DNA from: Burkholderia sp. WAC0059
GTDB lineage: Bacteria > Pseudomonadota > Gammaproteobacteria > Burkholderiales > Burkholderiaceae
Assembly: GCF_002870125.1 (NCBI RefSeq)
Contig: NZ_PNEO01000014.1
Coordinates: 62,001 to 126,000 of the forward strand
DNA length: 64,000 nucleotides
Direction of reading: 5' to 3'
The notes below the pieces were generated by a model that had not been told where the DNA came from, did no database searches, and worked only from the letters and a program-made list of their open reading frames with translations. The position numbers and the translations under genes are program-made. How positions within the stretch are numbered: position 1 is the stretch's first letter; each line of letters starts with the position of its first letter. This document shows positions 35,337-47,136 of this stretch, piece after piece.

Positions 35337-37679
35337 ATGAAGCGACCGCCGCGAGCGTATCATCCTGCACAAGGCATCCGGCCCGGGTCGGAGCCGCCCT
35401 CGGCGCATCCGCGCATGCTGTTCGCCATTCCGGCGCTCGGTCTTCTCGTCGTGATCCTGATCTGGGCCGCCGTTTTCGCACGGCTCTCGGGCGAGCGCGA
35501 TGCCGCGCTGCGCGAGGCCCGCGCTTCGGCCTCGACGCTCTCCGCCGCGCTCGAACAGCACACGGTCCGCACCGTCCGCCAGGTCGACCAGATCACCCGC
35601 TTCATCCAGTACGAGTACGAGAAGTCGCCCGATCGCTTCGATCTCGCGCGCATCGTCGCGCACGGCACGGTCGGCGACGACTCGCTCGCGCGCGTATCGG
35701 TCGTCGACGCGCACGGCCGGCTCGTCGCCACGACGCTCGATCCTCACGCGAAGCCCATCGACATTTCCGACCGCGACTACTTCGCGCTGCATGCGCGCGA
35801 AAACGACGACCGGCTCGACATCGGCCGGCCCACGACGGGCCGCATATCGGGGCGCACCGTCCTGCAGATGACGCGGCGTCTGAATCATCCCGACGGCTCG
35901 TTCGCGGGCGTCGTCGTGGTGTCCGAAGACCCGGGCTACTTCACGAGCGACTTCTACGACGACACCGCGATCGGCCACGACAGCGTGATCGCACTGATCG
36001 CCGACGACGGCACCGTGCTCGCCCGTCGGGCCGGCGCCGGCGCCGACTCGACGGGCGGCTTCTATCCGGCGCAGGAACGCGCCTCGGGCATCTACGCCGA
36101 CCCCATCGACCACGTCACGCGCATCGTTTCGTACCGCCATCTCGACGGCTATCCGCTCGGCGTGCTGGTGGGGCTCTCGCAGACCGGCCAGTTGGCCGAC
36201 TACCGCCGCGCCCACCGGACCTATCTGCTGACGGCAAGCGTCATCACGCTGGCGATCCTGGTGTTCTCGATCGTCGCGACGGGCTTGATCGCCAGGCTGA
36301 TGCGGCGCGAGCGTGAAATGCGCGAGCTCGTCGAGCGCGACCTGCTGACGGGCCTGCCGAACCGTCCGGCGACGCTGCAACGGCTGCGCGAGGAAGTGGC
36401 CTCGCCGGCCAATCTCGGCCAGCTCGCCATCCTCTTCATCGACCTCGACAACTTCAAGACCGTCAACGACACGCTCGGCCACAACACCGGCGACATCGTG
36501 CTGCAGATGAGCGCCGCGCGTCTCGCGGAGGCTGTCGGCACGGCAGGCGTGCTGAGTCGCATCGGCGGCGACGAGTTCGTCGTGATCGTCAAGGGCGAGC
36601 GCATCGAGACACGCGCGAGCGCGCTCGCCGAGGCCGCCAGTGCAGCGTTCGCGCGGCCGTTCGAGGTGCGCGGCAGCACCTTCGTGCTGCACATGAGCAC
36701 GGGCATCGCGCTGCACACGGTCGGCAACGAGAGCGAGATCGACCTGCTGAAGAAGGCCGACCTCGCGATGTACGCGGCCAAGGAGGCGGGCCGCAACTGT
36801 TTCCGGTTCTACTCGCCGCAGTTCGCGTACCGGGCCGACCATCTGATGAAGTGGGAACAGCAATTGCGCGTCGCGCTCGACGAGGGCCAGCTCTTTCTCG
36901 CCTACCAGCCGAAGATCGATCTGCACCGGCGCTGCATCACCGGCTTCGAGGCGCTCGCGCGCTGGAGCCATCCGCAATACGGGCTGATCCCGGCCGGCGA
37001 ATTCATCCCCGTCGCCGAATCGACGGGGCTCATCGTGCCGATCGGCGACTTCGTGATCCGCACCGCGTGCCGCCAGCTCGCGCAGTGGCGCGCGGAAGGC
37101 CACGACACGCTCTCGCTCGCGGTCAACATCTCGGCCGTGCAGTTCTGGCGCGGCGACCTCTACGAAACGGTCGCGCAGGCCATCGCCGAAACCGGCATCG
37201 ACGCGCGCCGGCTCGAACTCGAAATCACCGAGACCGGCATGATCGAGTTCCCCGAACTCGTCTCGGAGAAGATCGCCGCACTCAAGCGGCTCGGCGTGCG
37301 CATCGCGCTCGACGACTTCGGCACCGGCTACTCGTCGCTGTCGTATCTGAACCGCTTCGCCGTCGACACGCTGAAGGTGGACCGCTCGTTCGTCCAGGCG
37401 ATTCCGAAGGACCGCAGCGTCTGCGTGATGGTGTCGGCCGTCGTCAACCTCGCGCGCTCGCTCGGCCTGACGGTCGTGGTCGAAGGCACCGAGACCGAGG
37501 AGCAGGTGGCATGGCTATCGGCGCTCGCGCCGATCGAGGCCCAGGGCTTCCTGTTCTCGCGCCCCGTGCCGGCCGACGGCGTGCCGAGCCTGATCGAGCG
37601 CTTCGGCGTCTGCGCGAACGAACTGGTCGAGACGCGCGCGCACGCGGGCGGTCAGGCCGGCGACGCGGCGCGTCGGTAA
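35337..37679 (+). CDS. Membrane-bound GGDEF-EAL cyclic-di-GMP protein
   Basis: A 780-residue protein. Membrane helices at about 28-49 and 297-318 enclose a periplasmic sensor region of dCACHE-like type. A GGDEF domain follows (motif at 410-414, intact), then an EAL domain (motif at 538-540, with DDFGTGYSSL). Both active sites look complete, so it could make and break cyclic-di-GMP. The RxxD inhibitory site upstream of GGDEF is absent. ATG 35337 is chosen just ahead of the first helix. The inner-membrane signal it senses is unknown. Confidence 0.92.
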   Translation: MKRPPRAYHPAQGIRPGSEPPSAHPRMLFAIPALGLLVVILIWAAVFARLSGERDAALREARASASTLSAALEQHTVRTVRQVDQITRFIQYEYEKSPDRFDLARIVAHGTVGDDSLARVSVVDAHGRLVATTLDPHAKPIDISDRDYFALHARENDDRLDIGRPTTGRISGRTVLQMTRRLNHPDGSFAGVVVVSEDPGYFTSDFYDDTAIGHDSVIALIADDGTVLARRAGAGADSTGGFYPAQERASGIYADPIDHVTRIVSYRHLDGYPLGVLVGLSQTGQLADYRRAHRTYLLTASVITLAILVFSIVATGLIARLMRREREMRELVERDLLTGLPNRPATLQRLREEVASPANLGQLAILFIDLDNFKTVNDTLGHNTGDIVLQMSAARLAEAVGTAGVLSRIGGDEFVVIVKGERIETRASALAEAASAAFARPFEVRGSTFVLHMSTGIALHTVGNESEIDLLKKADLAMYAAKEAGRNCFRFYSPQFAYRADHLMKWEQQLRVALDEGQLFLAYQPKIDLHRRCITGFEALARWSHPQYGLIPAGEFIPVAESTGLIVPIGDFVIRTACRQLAQWRAEGHDTLSLAVNISAVQFWRGDLYETVAQAIAETGIDARRLELEITETGMIEFPELVSEKIAALKRLGVRIALDDFGTGYSSLSYLNRFAVDTLKVDRSFVQAIPKDRSVCVMVSAVVNLARSLGLTVVVEGTETEEQVAWLSALAPIEAQGFLFSRPVPADGVPSLIERFGVCANELVETRAHAGGQAGDAARR

Positions 37680-37704
37680 GGCAGGGAAAAGAAAACGCGG
37701 CGCG

Positions 37705-38163
37705 TCAGAAGCCGCGCGAGAGGACGGCCACGCCGATCGTCACGACGCCGAGCACGATGTTGACGAGCACGAGCCGCCGCACGGTGGCGACCGAACGCGC
37801 GCCGTCGGGCCAGCGCTGCGACTGCACCGCGCGGCGAATGCGCGGAAAGAGCGCGAAGCGGATGTGGCCGAAAGTCAGCATCATCAGCACGCCGAGACCC
37901 GCCATCGCATTCAGTTGCCACGGCGCATGGCCGCCGCCGAACTGCGAAAGCAGGCCGCCGCCCGTCGCCAGGATCACGATCACGGAGACGCCCACCCAGT
38001 TGAAGAAGCGCCCGAACACCGACTCCCAGAGCGGCAGCCGCAGTTGCGGCGAAAGATCCTCGAGCGCGGGCCGCAGGCAGAAATGGGCGAAAACCATGCC
38101 GCCGACCCAGACGGCGACGGCCAGCAGATGCAGGAACAGCTCGACTTCGATGATTTGGCCCAT
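37705..38163 (-). CDS. CopD-family membrane protein
   Basis: A 152-residue protein with four membrane helices. It begins MGQIIEVELFLHLLAVAVWVGG and contains the histidine-bearing first helix and GHIRFALFPRIRRAV typical of short CopD-domain proteins. CopD domains are linked to copper handling or haem-like membrane redox roles, but single-domain members are uncharacterised. GAGGAAAA stands ahead of ATG 38163. It converges on the GGDEF-EAL gene. Confidence 0.82.
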   Translation of the reverse strand: MGQIIEVELFLHLLAVAVWVGGMVFAHFCLRPALEDLSPQLRLPLWESVFGRFFNWVGVSVIVILATGGGLLSQFGGGHAPWQLNAMAGLGVLMMLTFGHIRFALFPRIRRAVQSQRWPDGARSVATVRRLVLVNIVLGVVTIGVAVLSRGF

Positions 38164-38285
38164 GGCCCTGTTTTCCTCTTTCGTGAATCCGGACGATCCG
38201 CCTGACATAGCCGGCGGCCCCGGAGAACTGTATTCGACCCGTCATGCCGCGCGCGGTTCGACCGGGCGCGGCATGAACGTGGGCA

Positions 38286-40604
38286 TCATGGCGCGAGCAC
38301 CGGCCGCAGGCCGTTGAGCTTGAGCCGCGTCTGCGGCGCGCGGCCCTTGCGCGCGCGCTTGCCGACGTGCGGTTCGAGCGCCTCGCCGCGCAGCGTTTCC
38401 TCGCCCGGCTTGCCGCCGCGACCCGTACCCGTCAGCACGACGCCGGCCCCGGTGACGGCGAGCGCCTGCACGAGCCGCTCGGCGGGGTCGAGCGCCATCA
38501 GCGTGACGCCGCGGCCGCCGCCCGCGAGCGTCTTCATCTCGTCGAGGCCGAACACGAGCAGCCGGCCACCGTCCGAGAGGCACGCCACCTGAGTCGCGTC
38601 GGGCAGCATCGGCATGGGCGCGAGCGGCGCGGCGCCCTCGTCGATCGTCATGAACGCCTTGCCGGCCTTCACGCGGCTCACCATGTCGCCGATCTTCGCG
38701 ACGAAGCCGAAGCCGTTGCTCGACGCGAGCAGCAGCGCCTGCCCGGCCGCCGCCGCGAAATAATGCACGAGGTGCGTGCCGGCCTCGAGCTCGACGAGCG
38801 AGGTGATCGGCACGCCGTCCCCGCGTCCGCCCGGCAGCGGCCCGACCGGCACCGAATAGACGCGGCCGTTGCTGCCCCAGGCGATCAGCATGTCGGGCGT
38901 GCGGCACTGGAACGCCGCATAGAGGCCGTCGCCGGCCTTGAACGTGAAGCCCGCGACGTCGAGCCCGTGGCCCTTCAGCGCGCGCACCCAGCCCTTTTGC
39001 GACACCACGACCGTGACGGGCTCGTCGACTACGCGCGCCTCGAACGTCGCGCGCTTTTCCTGCTGGATCAGCGTGCGGCGCGCGTCGCCATACTGCTTCG
39101 CGTCCGCCTCGATCTCCCTGACGAGCAGGCGCTTCATCGACGACTCGTTGGCGAGCAGTTCCTCGAGCTTCGCCTTCTCGTCGCGCAGCTCCACGAGCTC
39201 CTTCTCGATCTTGATCTTTTCGAGCCGCGCCAGTTGCCGCAGCCGGATTTCCAGAATGTCGTCGGCCTGGCGCTCGGAGAGGCCGAACGCCGACATCAGC
39301 GCGGCCTTCGGCTCGTCCGCTTCACGGATGATGCGGATCACCTCGTCGATGTTGAGGAAGACGATCATCCGCCCTTCGAGGATATGGATGCGGTCGTCCA
39401 CCTTCGCGAGCCGGTGCCGGCTGCGCCGCGTGACGGTCGCGAAGCGAAAGCCGATCCACTCGTGCAGGATTTCGCCCAAACCCTTCTGCCGCGGCCGGCC
39501 GTCCGCGCCGATCATCACGAGGTTCAGCGGCGCGTTCGATTCGAGGCTCGTGTTCGCGAGCAGCGACGTGACGAACTCGGCCTGCTCGATGCGGCTCGAC
39601 TTCGGTTCGAACACGAGGCGCACGGGCGCGTCCTTGCCCGACTCGTCGCGCACGGCGTCGAGCAGCGCGAGCATCGACTGCTTCGTCTGCAACTGCTCGG
39701 GCGTGAGCGTCTTCTTGCCGAGCCTGAGCTTCGGGTTGGTCAGCTCCTCGATCTCCTCGAGCACGCGCTGGCCCGAAGTGCCGGGCGGCAGCTCGGTCAC
39801 GACGAGCTGCCACTGGCCGCGCGCGAGCTCCTCGATCTTCCAGCGCGCGCGCACCTTCAGGCTGCCGCGCCCGGTCTCGTAGGCCGCGGCGATTTCCGCT
39901 TCGCTCGAGATGATCTGGCCGCCGCCCGGAAAGTCCGGCCCCGGCACGTACGCCATCAGCTCGGCGTGCGTGAGCTTCGGGTTGCGGATCATCGCCACGG
40001 CCGCCGCCGCCACTTCGCGCAGGTTGTGCGACGGCATCTCCGTCGCGAGCCCGACCGCGATGCCCGACGCGCCGTTGAGCAGCAGCATCGGCAGGCGCGC
40101 GGGCAACTGCCTCGGCTCCTCGAACGAGCCGTCGTAGTTCGGCATGAAGTCGACGGTGCCCTGGCCGATCTCGTCGAGCAGGAGCTTCGCGATCGGCGTG
40201 AGCCGCGCCTCGGTGTAGCGCATCGCCGCCGCGCCGTCGCCGTCGCGCGAGCCGAAGTTGCCCTGACCGTCGATGAGCGGATAGCGCATCGAGAAGTCCT
40301 GCGCGAGCCGCACGAGCGCGTCGTAGGCGGACTGGTCGCCGTGGGGGTGATACTTGCCGAGCACGTCGCCGACCACGCGCGCCGACTTGACGGGCTTCGC
40401 GTTGTCGGCAAGCCCCATCTCGTTCATCGCGAAGAGAATGCGGCGCTGCACGGGCTTCTGGCCGTCGCAGACGTCGGGCAGCGCGCGGCCCTTCACGACG
40501 CTCACCGCGTAGTCGAGATAGGCGCGCTCCGCGTAGTGGCCAAGCGTCAGGAAATCGCCGTCGGGCCCGGCCGCCGGCGCGGTAAAAAGATCGGGTTCGT
40601 TCAT
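38286..40604 (-). CDS. parC: DNA topoisomerase IV subunit A
   Basis: A 772-residue type IIA topoisomerase subunit. It has the winged-helix domain with catalytic Tyr130 in [11 protein letters not shown], the [17 protein letters not shown] segment (quinolone region) and [10 protein letters not shown] in the C-terminal wrap domain. With ParE it decatenates daughter chromosomes. It lies 34 bases downstream of parE in the same direction, a normal parE-parC pair. Confidence 0.96.
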   Translation of the reverse strand: MNEPDLFTAPAAGPDGDFLTLGHYAERAYLDYAVSVVKGRALPDVCDGQKPVQRRILFAMNEMGLADNAKPVKSARVVGDVLGKYHPHGDQSAYDALVRLAQDFSMRYPLIDGQGNFGSRDGDGAAAMRYTEARLTPIAKLLLDEIGQGTVDFMPNYDGSFEEPRQLPARLPMLLLNGASGIAVGLATEMPSHNLREVAAAAVAMIRNPKLTHAELMAYVPGPDFPGGGQIISSEAEIAAAYETGRGSLKVRARWKIEELARGQWQLVVTELPPGTSGQRVLEEIEELTNPKLRLGKKTLTPEQLQTKQSMLALLDAVRDESGKDAPVRLVFEPKSSRIEQAEFVTSLLANTSLESNAPLNLVMIGADGRPRQKGLGEILHEWIGFRFATVTRRSRHRLAKVDDRIHILEGRMIVFLNIDEVIRIIREADEPKAALMSAFGLSERQADDILEIRLRQLARLEKIKIEKELVELRDEKAKLEELLANESSMKRLLVREIEADAKQYGDARRTLIQQEKRATFEARVVDEPVTVVVSQKGWVRALKGHGLDVAGFTFKAGDGLYAAFQCRTPDMLIAWGSNGRVYSVPVGPLPGGRGDGVPITSLVELEAGTHLVHYFAAAAGQALLLASSNGFGFVAKIGDMVSRVKAGKAFMTIDEGAAPLAPMPMLPDATQVACLSDGGRLLVFGLDEMKTLAGGGRGVTLMALDPAERLVQALAVTGAGVVLTGTGRGGKPGEETLRGEALEPHVGKRARKGRAPQTRLKLNGLRPVLAP

Positions 40605-40638
40605 TCAGTCCGTCCGTGTGCAGAGTCGCGCGGCATGC

Positions 40639-42636
40639 TCAGATGTCCGCCTCGACCTCGTTGCCCTTCTCTTCGAGCCAGCTACGTCGCGACGCGGCCT
40701 CGCCCTTGCCCATGAGCATCGTCATCCGCGCGACCGTCGCGTCGAAATCGAGGCCGCCCAGCGCGACGGGCGAAAGGCGCCGCGTGTCGGGGTTCATCGT
40801 CGTGTCCCAGAGCTGTTCGGCGCTCATTTCGCCGAGGCCCTTGAAGCGGCTGATGGTCCATTGCGACTCGCGCACGCCGTCCTTCCCCAGTTTGTCGAGC
40901 GTCGCCTCCAGCTCGCCCTCGTCGAGCGCGTAGAGCTTCTGCGCGGGCTTCTTGCCGCGCGCGGGCGCGTCGACGCGAAAGAGCGGCGGCCGCGCGACGC
41001 AGACATGGCCGCGCTCGATCAGTTGCGGGAAATGCCGGAAAAACAGCGTGAGGAGCAGCACCTGGATGTGCGCGCCGTCGACGTCCGCGTCCGAGAGGAT
41101 GCAGATCTTGCCGTAGCGCAGGTTGGAGAGATCGACGACGTCGTCGGGACCGTGCGGATCGACGCCGATCGCAACCGAAATGTCGTGCACCTCGTTGTTG
41201 GCGAACAGGCGGTCGCGCTCGGTCTCCCACGTGTTGAGCACCTTGCCGCGCAGCGGCAGGATCGCCTGATATTCCTTGTCGCGGCCCATCTTCGCCGAAC
41301 CGCCGGCCGAGTCGCCCTCGACGAGGAAGAGCTCGTTGCGCGCGATGTCGGTCGATTCGCAGTCGGTCAGTTTGCCGGGCAACACGGCGACGCCCGAGCT
41401 CTTGCGCTTCTCGACCTTCTGGCCCGCGCGCGTGCGCGCCTGGGCCTGCTTGATGACGAGGTCCGCGAGCTTCTTGCCGTGTTCGACGTGCTGGTTCAGC
41501 CACAGCTCGAGCGCGGGCCGCGCAAACGACGAGATGAGCTTCACGGCGTCGCGGCTGTTGAGCCGCTCCTTGATCTGCCCTTGAAACTGCGGGTCGAGCA
41601 CCTTTGCCGAGAGCACGAACGAGACGCGCGCGAACACGTCCTCGGCGAGCAGCTTCACGCCCTTGGGCTGGAGGTTGTGCAATTCGACGAAGCTCTTGAC
41701 GGCCTGGTAGAGCCCGTCGCGCAGGCCCGACTCGTGCGTGCCGCCGGCCGGCGTCGGGATGAGGTTCACGTAGGACTCGCGCATGAGCGGCCCCTCCTCG
41801 CTCCAGGCGACGACCCAGGCCGCGCCCTCGCCCTCGGCGAACGCCGTGTCCTCGCCGGCACGCGCGCCGTCCGCGTAGCGTTCGCCCTCGAAAAGCGGAA
41901 TCAGCAGTTCGCCGCCGCCCATGCCTTCGAGCAGATAGCCGCGCAGGCCGTCCTCGTATTTCCAGCCCTGCCGCTCGCCGGTCTTCTCGTTGACGAGCTC
42001 GACCTCGACGCCGGGCAGCAGCACGGCCTTCGAGCGCAGCAGACGCTGCAGTTCGCCCAGCGGCAGGTTCGGCGAATCGAAATACTTCGGATCGGCCCAG
42101 ACCCGCACGCGCGTGCCGCTCTTCTTGTCCTCGCGCGTCGCGGCGCGCGTGACGAGCGGCTTCGCCACGTCGCCGTTCGCAAAGCCGAGTTCGGCTACCT
42201 TGCCGTCGCGCCAGACGGTGACGTCGAGGCGCGTCGCGAGCGCGTTCGTCACCGAGACGCCGACGCCGTGCAAACCGCCCGAGAACGTGTAGGCGCCGCC
42301 GGCTGCCTTGTCGAACTTGCCGCCCGCGTGCAGGCGCGTGTACACGATCTCGACCACCGGCACCTTTTCCTCAGGGTGCAGGCCGAACGGAATGCCGCGG
42401 CCGTCGTCCTCGACCGAGACCGACTGGTCCGGGTGCAGCGTGACGGTGATGCGCTTGCCGTAGCCGCCGAGCGCCTCGTCGGAGGCGTTGTCGATGACTT
42501 CCTGGATGACGTGCAGCGGATTCTCGGTGCGCGTGTACATGCCCGGCCGCTGCCGGACGGGCTCGAGGCCCTTGAGCACCTTGATCGACGCTTCGCTGTA
42601 GGTTGCGCTCGCGGCGGTTGACTTCTTCGTAGACAT
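40639..42636 (-). CDS. parE: DNA topoisomerase IV subunit B
   Basis: A 665-residue ATPase subunit with the GHKL site (QEVIDNASDEALGGYGK, DDGRGIPFG), TOPRIM EGDSAGGSAKMGRDK and PLRGKVLN. ATG 42636 gives MSTKKSTAAS and the family length; the open frame extending to 42858 has no support. It is upstream of parC. A strong hairpin with DnaA-box-like arms lies 27 bases before its start. Confidence 0.96.
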   Translation of the reverse strand: MSTKKSTAASATYSEASIKVLKGLEPVRQRPGMYTRTENPLHVIQEVIDNASDEALGGYGKRITVTLHPDQSVSVEDDGRGIPFGLHPEEKVPVVEIVYTRLHAGGKFDKAAGGAYTFSGGLHGVGVSVTNALATRLDVTVWRDGKVAELGFANGDVAKPLVTRAATREDKKSGTRVRVWADPKYFDSPNLPLGELQRLLRSKAVLLPGVEVELVNEKTGERQGWKYEDGLRGYLLEGMGGGELLIPLFEGERYADGARAGEDTAFAEGEGAAWVVAWSEEGPLMRESYVNLIPTPAGGTHESGLRDGLYQAVKSFVELHNLQPKGVKLLAEDVFARVSFVLSAKVLDPQFQGQIKERLNSRDAVKLISSFARPALELWLNQHVEHGKKLADLVIKQAQARTRAGQKVEKRKSSGVAVLPGKLTDCESTDIARNELFLVEGDSAGGSAKMGRDKEYQAILPLRGKVLNTWETERDRLFANNEVHDISVAIGVDPHGPDDVVDLSNLRYGKICILSDADVDGAHIQVLLLTLFFRHFPQLIERGHVCVARPPLFRVDAPARGKKPAQKLYALDEGELEATLDKLGKDGVRESQWTISRFKGLGEMSAEQLWDTTMNPDTRRLSPVALGGLDFDATVARMTMLMGKGEAASRRSWLEEKGNEVEADI

Positions 42637-42662
42637 GGGCGAATCCGGTCCGTCGGTCCATC

Positions 42663-42693
42663 GCACCTGTCCACAAGTCCTGTGGACAGGTGC
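42663..42693. promoter_or_regulatory. 13-bp stem with DnaA-box-like arms upstream of parE
   Basis: GCACCTGTCCACA and its exact complement flank AGTCC. A further GTGGACA follows at 42694. The arms contain TGTCCACA/TGTGGACA, close to but not identical to the DnaA-box core TTATCCACA. It could be an operator or a 5' UTR hairpin controlling parE. Confidence 0.5.
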
Positions 42694-42894
42694 GTGGACA
42701 AGGCGTTGAGTGTTCAAAAAAGGCGAAACGAAACAACGGGATGCATTGCGTTGCCCGCAACGCGGGCAGGGGCGGCGGGCAGGTTCGCGAGGTATTGTAC
42801 TGATTTCGCCCCGGCCGGCAATTCGGCCGTCATGGCTGCCGGCCGGGCGCGGCGGCAAAAGAGGACGCGGAAGGCGCGGCGGCGCGGGCCCGGC

Positions 42895-44835
<1,941 letters not shown>

Positions 44836-45079
44836 GGAGGAAAAGGGAAAACCGCATTGGGCCGAAGCGGGCATTGTACCGGGTACCGGGCCTCGGCTCG
44901 GCCGGCCGGGCGGCGCAAGGCGCGACGGCGGGACCGCGCCGGCGCGCGGTCCCGCCCGCGTCCGGAGCGGGCCGCCGAAATCCGGTAACATCGCGAACCG
45001 GCCTGCTTCCTGCTGTCGCCCGCTCAAAAAAGGGCGGAATGCGGGCCGCGAGCATCGAGTTGAATCCGGAAGGTATGCA

Positions 45080-45271
45080 GTGAACGACGTCATTGAAGTA
45101 GTCGAGTACAAGAGCTGGATCTGCCTCATCTGCGGCTGGATCTACAACGAGGAAGAAGGCCTGCCCGAAGACGGGATTCCGGCCGGCACCCGCTTCGCGG
45201 ACATTCCCGACGCCTAGCGCTGCCCGCTATGCGACGTCGGCAAGGCCGAATTCACGGTCGTGGAGTTCTGA
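45080..45271 (+). pseudogene. Rubredoxin gene interrupted by an in-frame TAG
   Basis: From GTG 45080 the frame reads a normal rubredoxin with the first iron-binding pair CLIC and GWIYNEEEGLPEDGIPAGTR, then FADIPDA and a TAG at 45215-45217. After the TAG the same frame continues RCPLCDVGKAEFTVVEF to TGA at 45269. Rubredoxins have Trp at exactly this point (DWRCPLC), so a single TGG-to-TAG change explains the stop. The truncated 45-residue product lacks the second cysteine pair and cannot hold iron. A sequencing error or recent loss is possible. Confidence 0.85.
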
Positions 45272-45847
45272 ACGCGGCTTCGGTCCCCGTCACTTCGCCC
45301 CCGTCCCGTCCGCCGTTGCCCTCGCCGTTATGGCCGCCCACCCGATGCGCCGCCGGGCGCCGATGCGGCTTCGCATTTTCTTCCCCCCGGCTTGACCGGG
45401 CGCCGAGCCCGATCGACCGACACCGGCTTGAGTCCCGCCCGCGGCCGGCCGCCTCTGCTCGCCCATCCCCTTTTACCCTCTGCCTGTTGCACGAGATCGA
45501 TTGACGACACGCTCATGCGTTTCTATTGTCCGGACGCGAGCCGTCGGAAAATCGCCGATTCGATGGAATTCGATATGACGTAATGCGGTTAATTGCCGCA
45601 TATCGGAATGAATACGGCATAAAAATCAAAAGACCATTTCTAATCTTAAAAATTAAATATCCGAAAAATCGACAGAAATCTGTTCTATTTCAAGGCTTCA
45701 CGTTGTCCCTCCGCAACAGCCCAGGCGCGACCAGACGGGTGCGTTACGCTGCCGTACCAACTCATTCATCTATTGATCCGGGCTAATCGGATTTCCATTG
45801 AGCATGATTTGTTGGGCGCAGTTTTATCTGTCAGTCAAGGAAACAAC
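45272..45847. other. AT-rich upstream region of the porin gene
   Basis: No gene is supported in these 576 bases. The stretch 45580-45700 is markedly AT-rich for this genome and holds TGCGG-N7-CCGCA (45584-45600). It probably contains the porin promoter and its regulator sites. Confidence 0.5.
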
Positions 45848-46996
45848 ATGAAACTCACGAAAACGCTCATTGCTGCTGCCATCGCAGGCGCATTCAGCGC
45901 GGGTGCCTACGCGCAAAGCAGCGTCACCCTGTATGGCTCTCTCGACGCCGGTATCGGCTACGTGAACAAGGTCGGCGGCGGCGCGCTGTGGGCGCAGACC
46001 AGCGGCGCCATGTCGGACAACTACTTCGGACTGCGCGGTTCCGAGGATCTGGGCGGCGGCACCCACGCCATCTTCAAGCTGGAATCCGGTTTCAACATCG
46101 GCAACGGCAAGATGGGAAGCTGGTTCAACACGAACAACGGCACGCTGTTCAACCGCGAGGCCTACGTCGGCCTGTCGAACAACCAGTACGGCACGGTCAC
46201 GCTCGGTCGCCAGTACGACTCGGTCGTCGACTATCTGCGCCCGCTGTCGCTGGCCGGCAAGGGCGTCAACCTCGCGGCCCACCCCTTCAACAACGACAAC
46301 ATCGGCGCGCAGTACTCGATCTCGAACGCGATCAAGTATGAAAGCACCAATTACGACGGCTTCCACTTCGGCGGCATGTACAGCTTCAGCAACTCGCCGG
46401 GCGACTTCAGCGGCGGCCGCCAGTGGAGCGTGGGCACGGGCTACGAGAACGGTCCGCTCAAGGTGGCCGCCGTCTACGACCAGTTGAACAACAACTACAC
46501 CGGCGCGCTGACCGGCGCGGCGCAGGACGACGGCGAGTCGATCTTCTGGGCCCAGACCCAGCGGACGTTCGGCGTGGGCGGCAACTATACGGTCGGTCCG
46601 GCGACGCTCGGCCTCGTGTGGACGCGCACGAAGCTGCAAAACGGTTTCGGCTTCGGCAACATGCGTTTCGACAACATCGAGGCCAACGGCGTCTACAGCC
46701 TGACGCCGTCCCTCGCGCTGGTCGGCAACTACACGTTTACGTACGGCCGCGCGAGCGACCTGAACGGGATGACCCAGGACGCCGTCGAGCGCTGGCACTC
46801 GGTCGCACTGGGCGCGGACTATTCGCTCAGCAAGCGTACCGACGTCTATCTGGCCGGCGTGTATCAGCACACGTCGACGGGCTATCAGGGGCCGGCAAGC
46901 GGCGACTACTTCCAGACCAGCATCGCGGGCATGCTCCCGGCCTCGGGCACGCCGAACCAGGTGGGCGCCGTGACGGGGATTCGCCACCGCTTCTGA
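45848..46996 (+). CDS. Outer-membrane porin (Gram-negative porin, Burkholderia OmpC-like)
   Basis: A 382-residue trimeric beta-barrel porin. The signal peptide is MKLTKTLIAAAIAGAFSAGA, followed by cleavage after AYA, then the hallmark QSSVTLYGSLDAGIGYV. The sequence ends in RHRF with the terminal aromatic needed for BAM insertion. The conserved LGRQYDSVVDYL loop region is present. AAGGAAA lies 6 bases before ATG 45848. It forms a general diffusion channel for small hydrophilic solutes. A strong terminator follows. Confidence 0.95.
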   Translation: MKLTKTLIAAAIAGAFSAGAYAQSSVTLYGSLDAGIGYVNKVGGGALWAQTSGAMSDNYFGLRGSEDLGGGTHAIFKLESGFNIGNGKMGSWFNTNNGTLFNREAYVGLSNNQYGTVTLGRQYDSVVDYLRPLSLAGKGVNLAAHPFNNDNIGAQYSISNAIKYESTNYDGFHFGGMYSFSNSPGDFSGGRQWSVGTGYENGPLKVAAVYDQLNNNYTGALTGAAQDDGESIFWAQTQRTFGVGGNYTVGPATLGLVWTRTKLQNGFGFGNMRFDNIEANGVYSLTPSLALVGNYTFTYGRASDLNGMTQDAVERWHSVALGADYSLSKRTDVYLAGVYQHTSTGYQGPASGDYFQTSIAGMLPASGTPNQVGAVTGIRHRF

Positions 46997-47058
46997 TGGC
47001 AGGCTTCGCGCGAATCGGCGCAATCCGATGATTCGCGCGACCTGTCCGGCAAGCAAAA

Positions 47059-47092
47059 ATCCCGTAAGCCTCGCGGCTTACGGGATTTTTTT
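47059..47092. terminator. Bidirectional rho-independent terminator
   Basis: ATCCCGTAAGCC and its exact complement around TCGC form a 12-bp stem, with six T after it and five A before it. It serves the porin gene (plus, stop 46996) and the convergent Nramp-related gene (minus, stop 47137). Confidence 0.9.
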
Positions 47093-47136
47093 CGTCTTCC
47101 GGACGGCGGGCCGGCCATGACGCGAATCAGCCGCGC

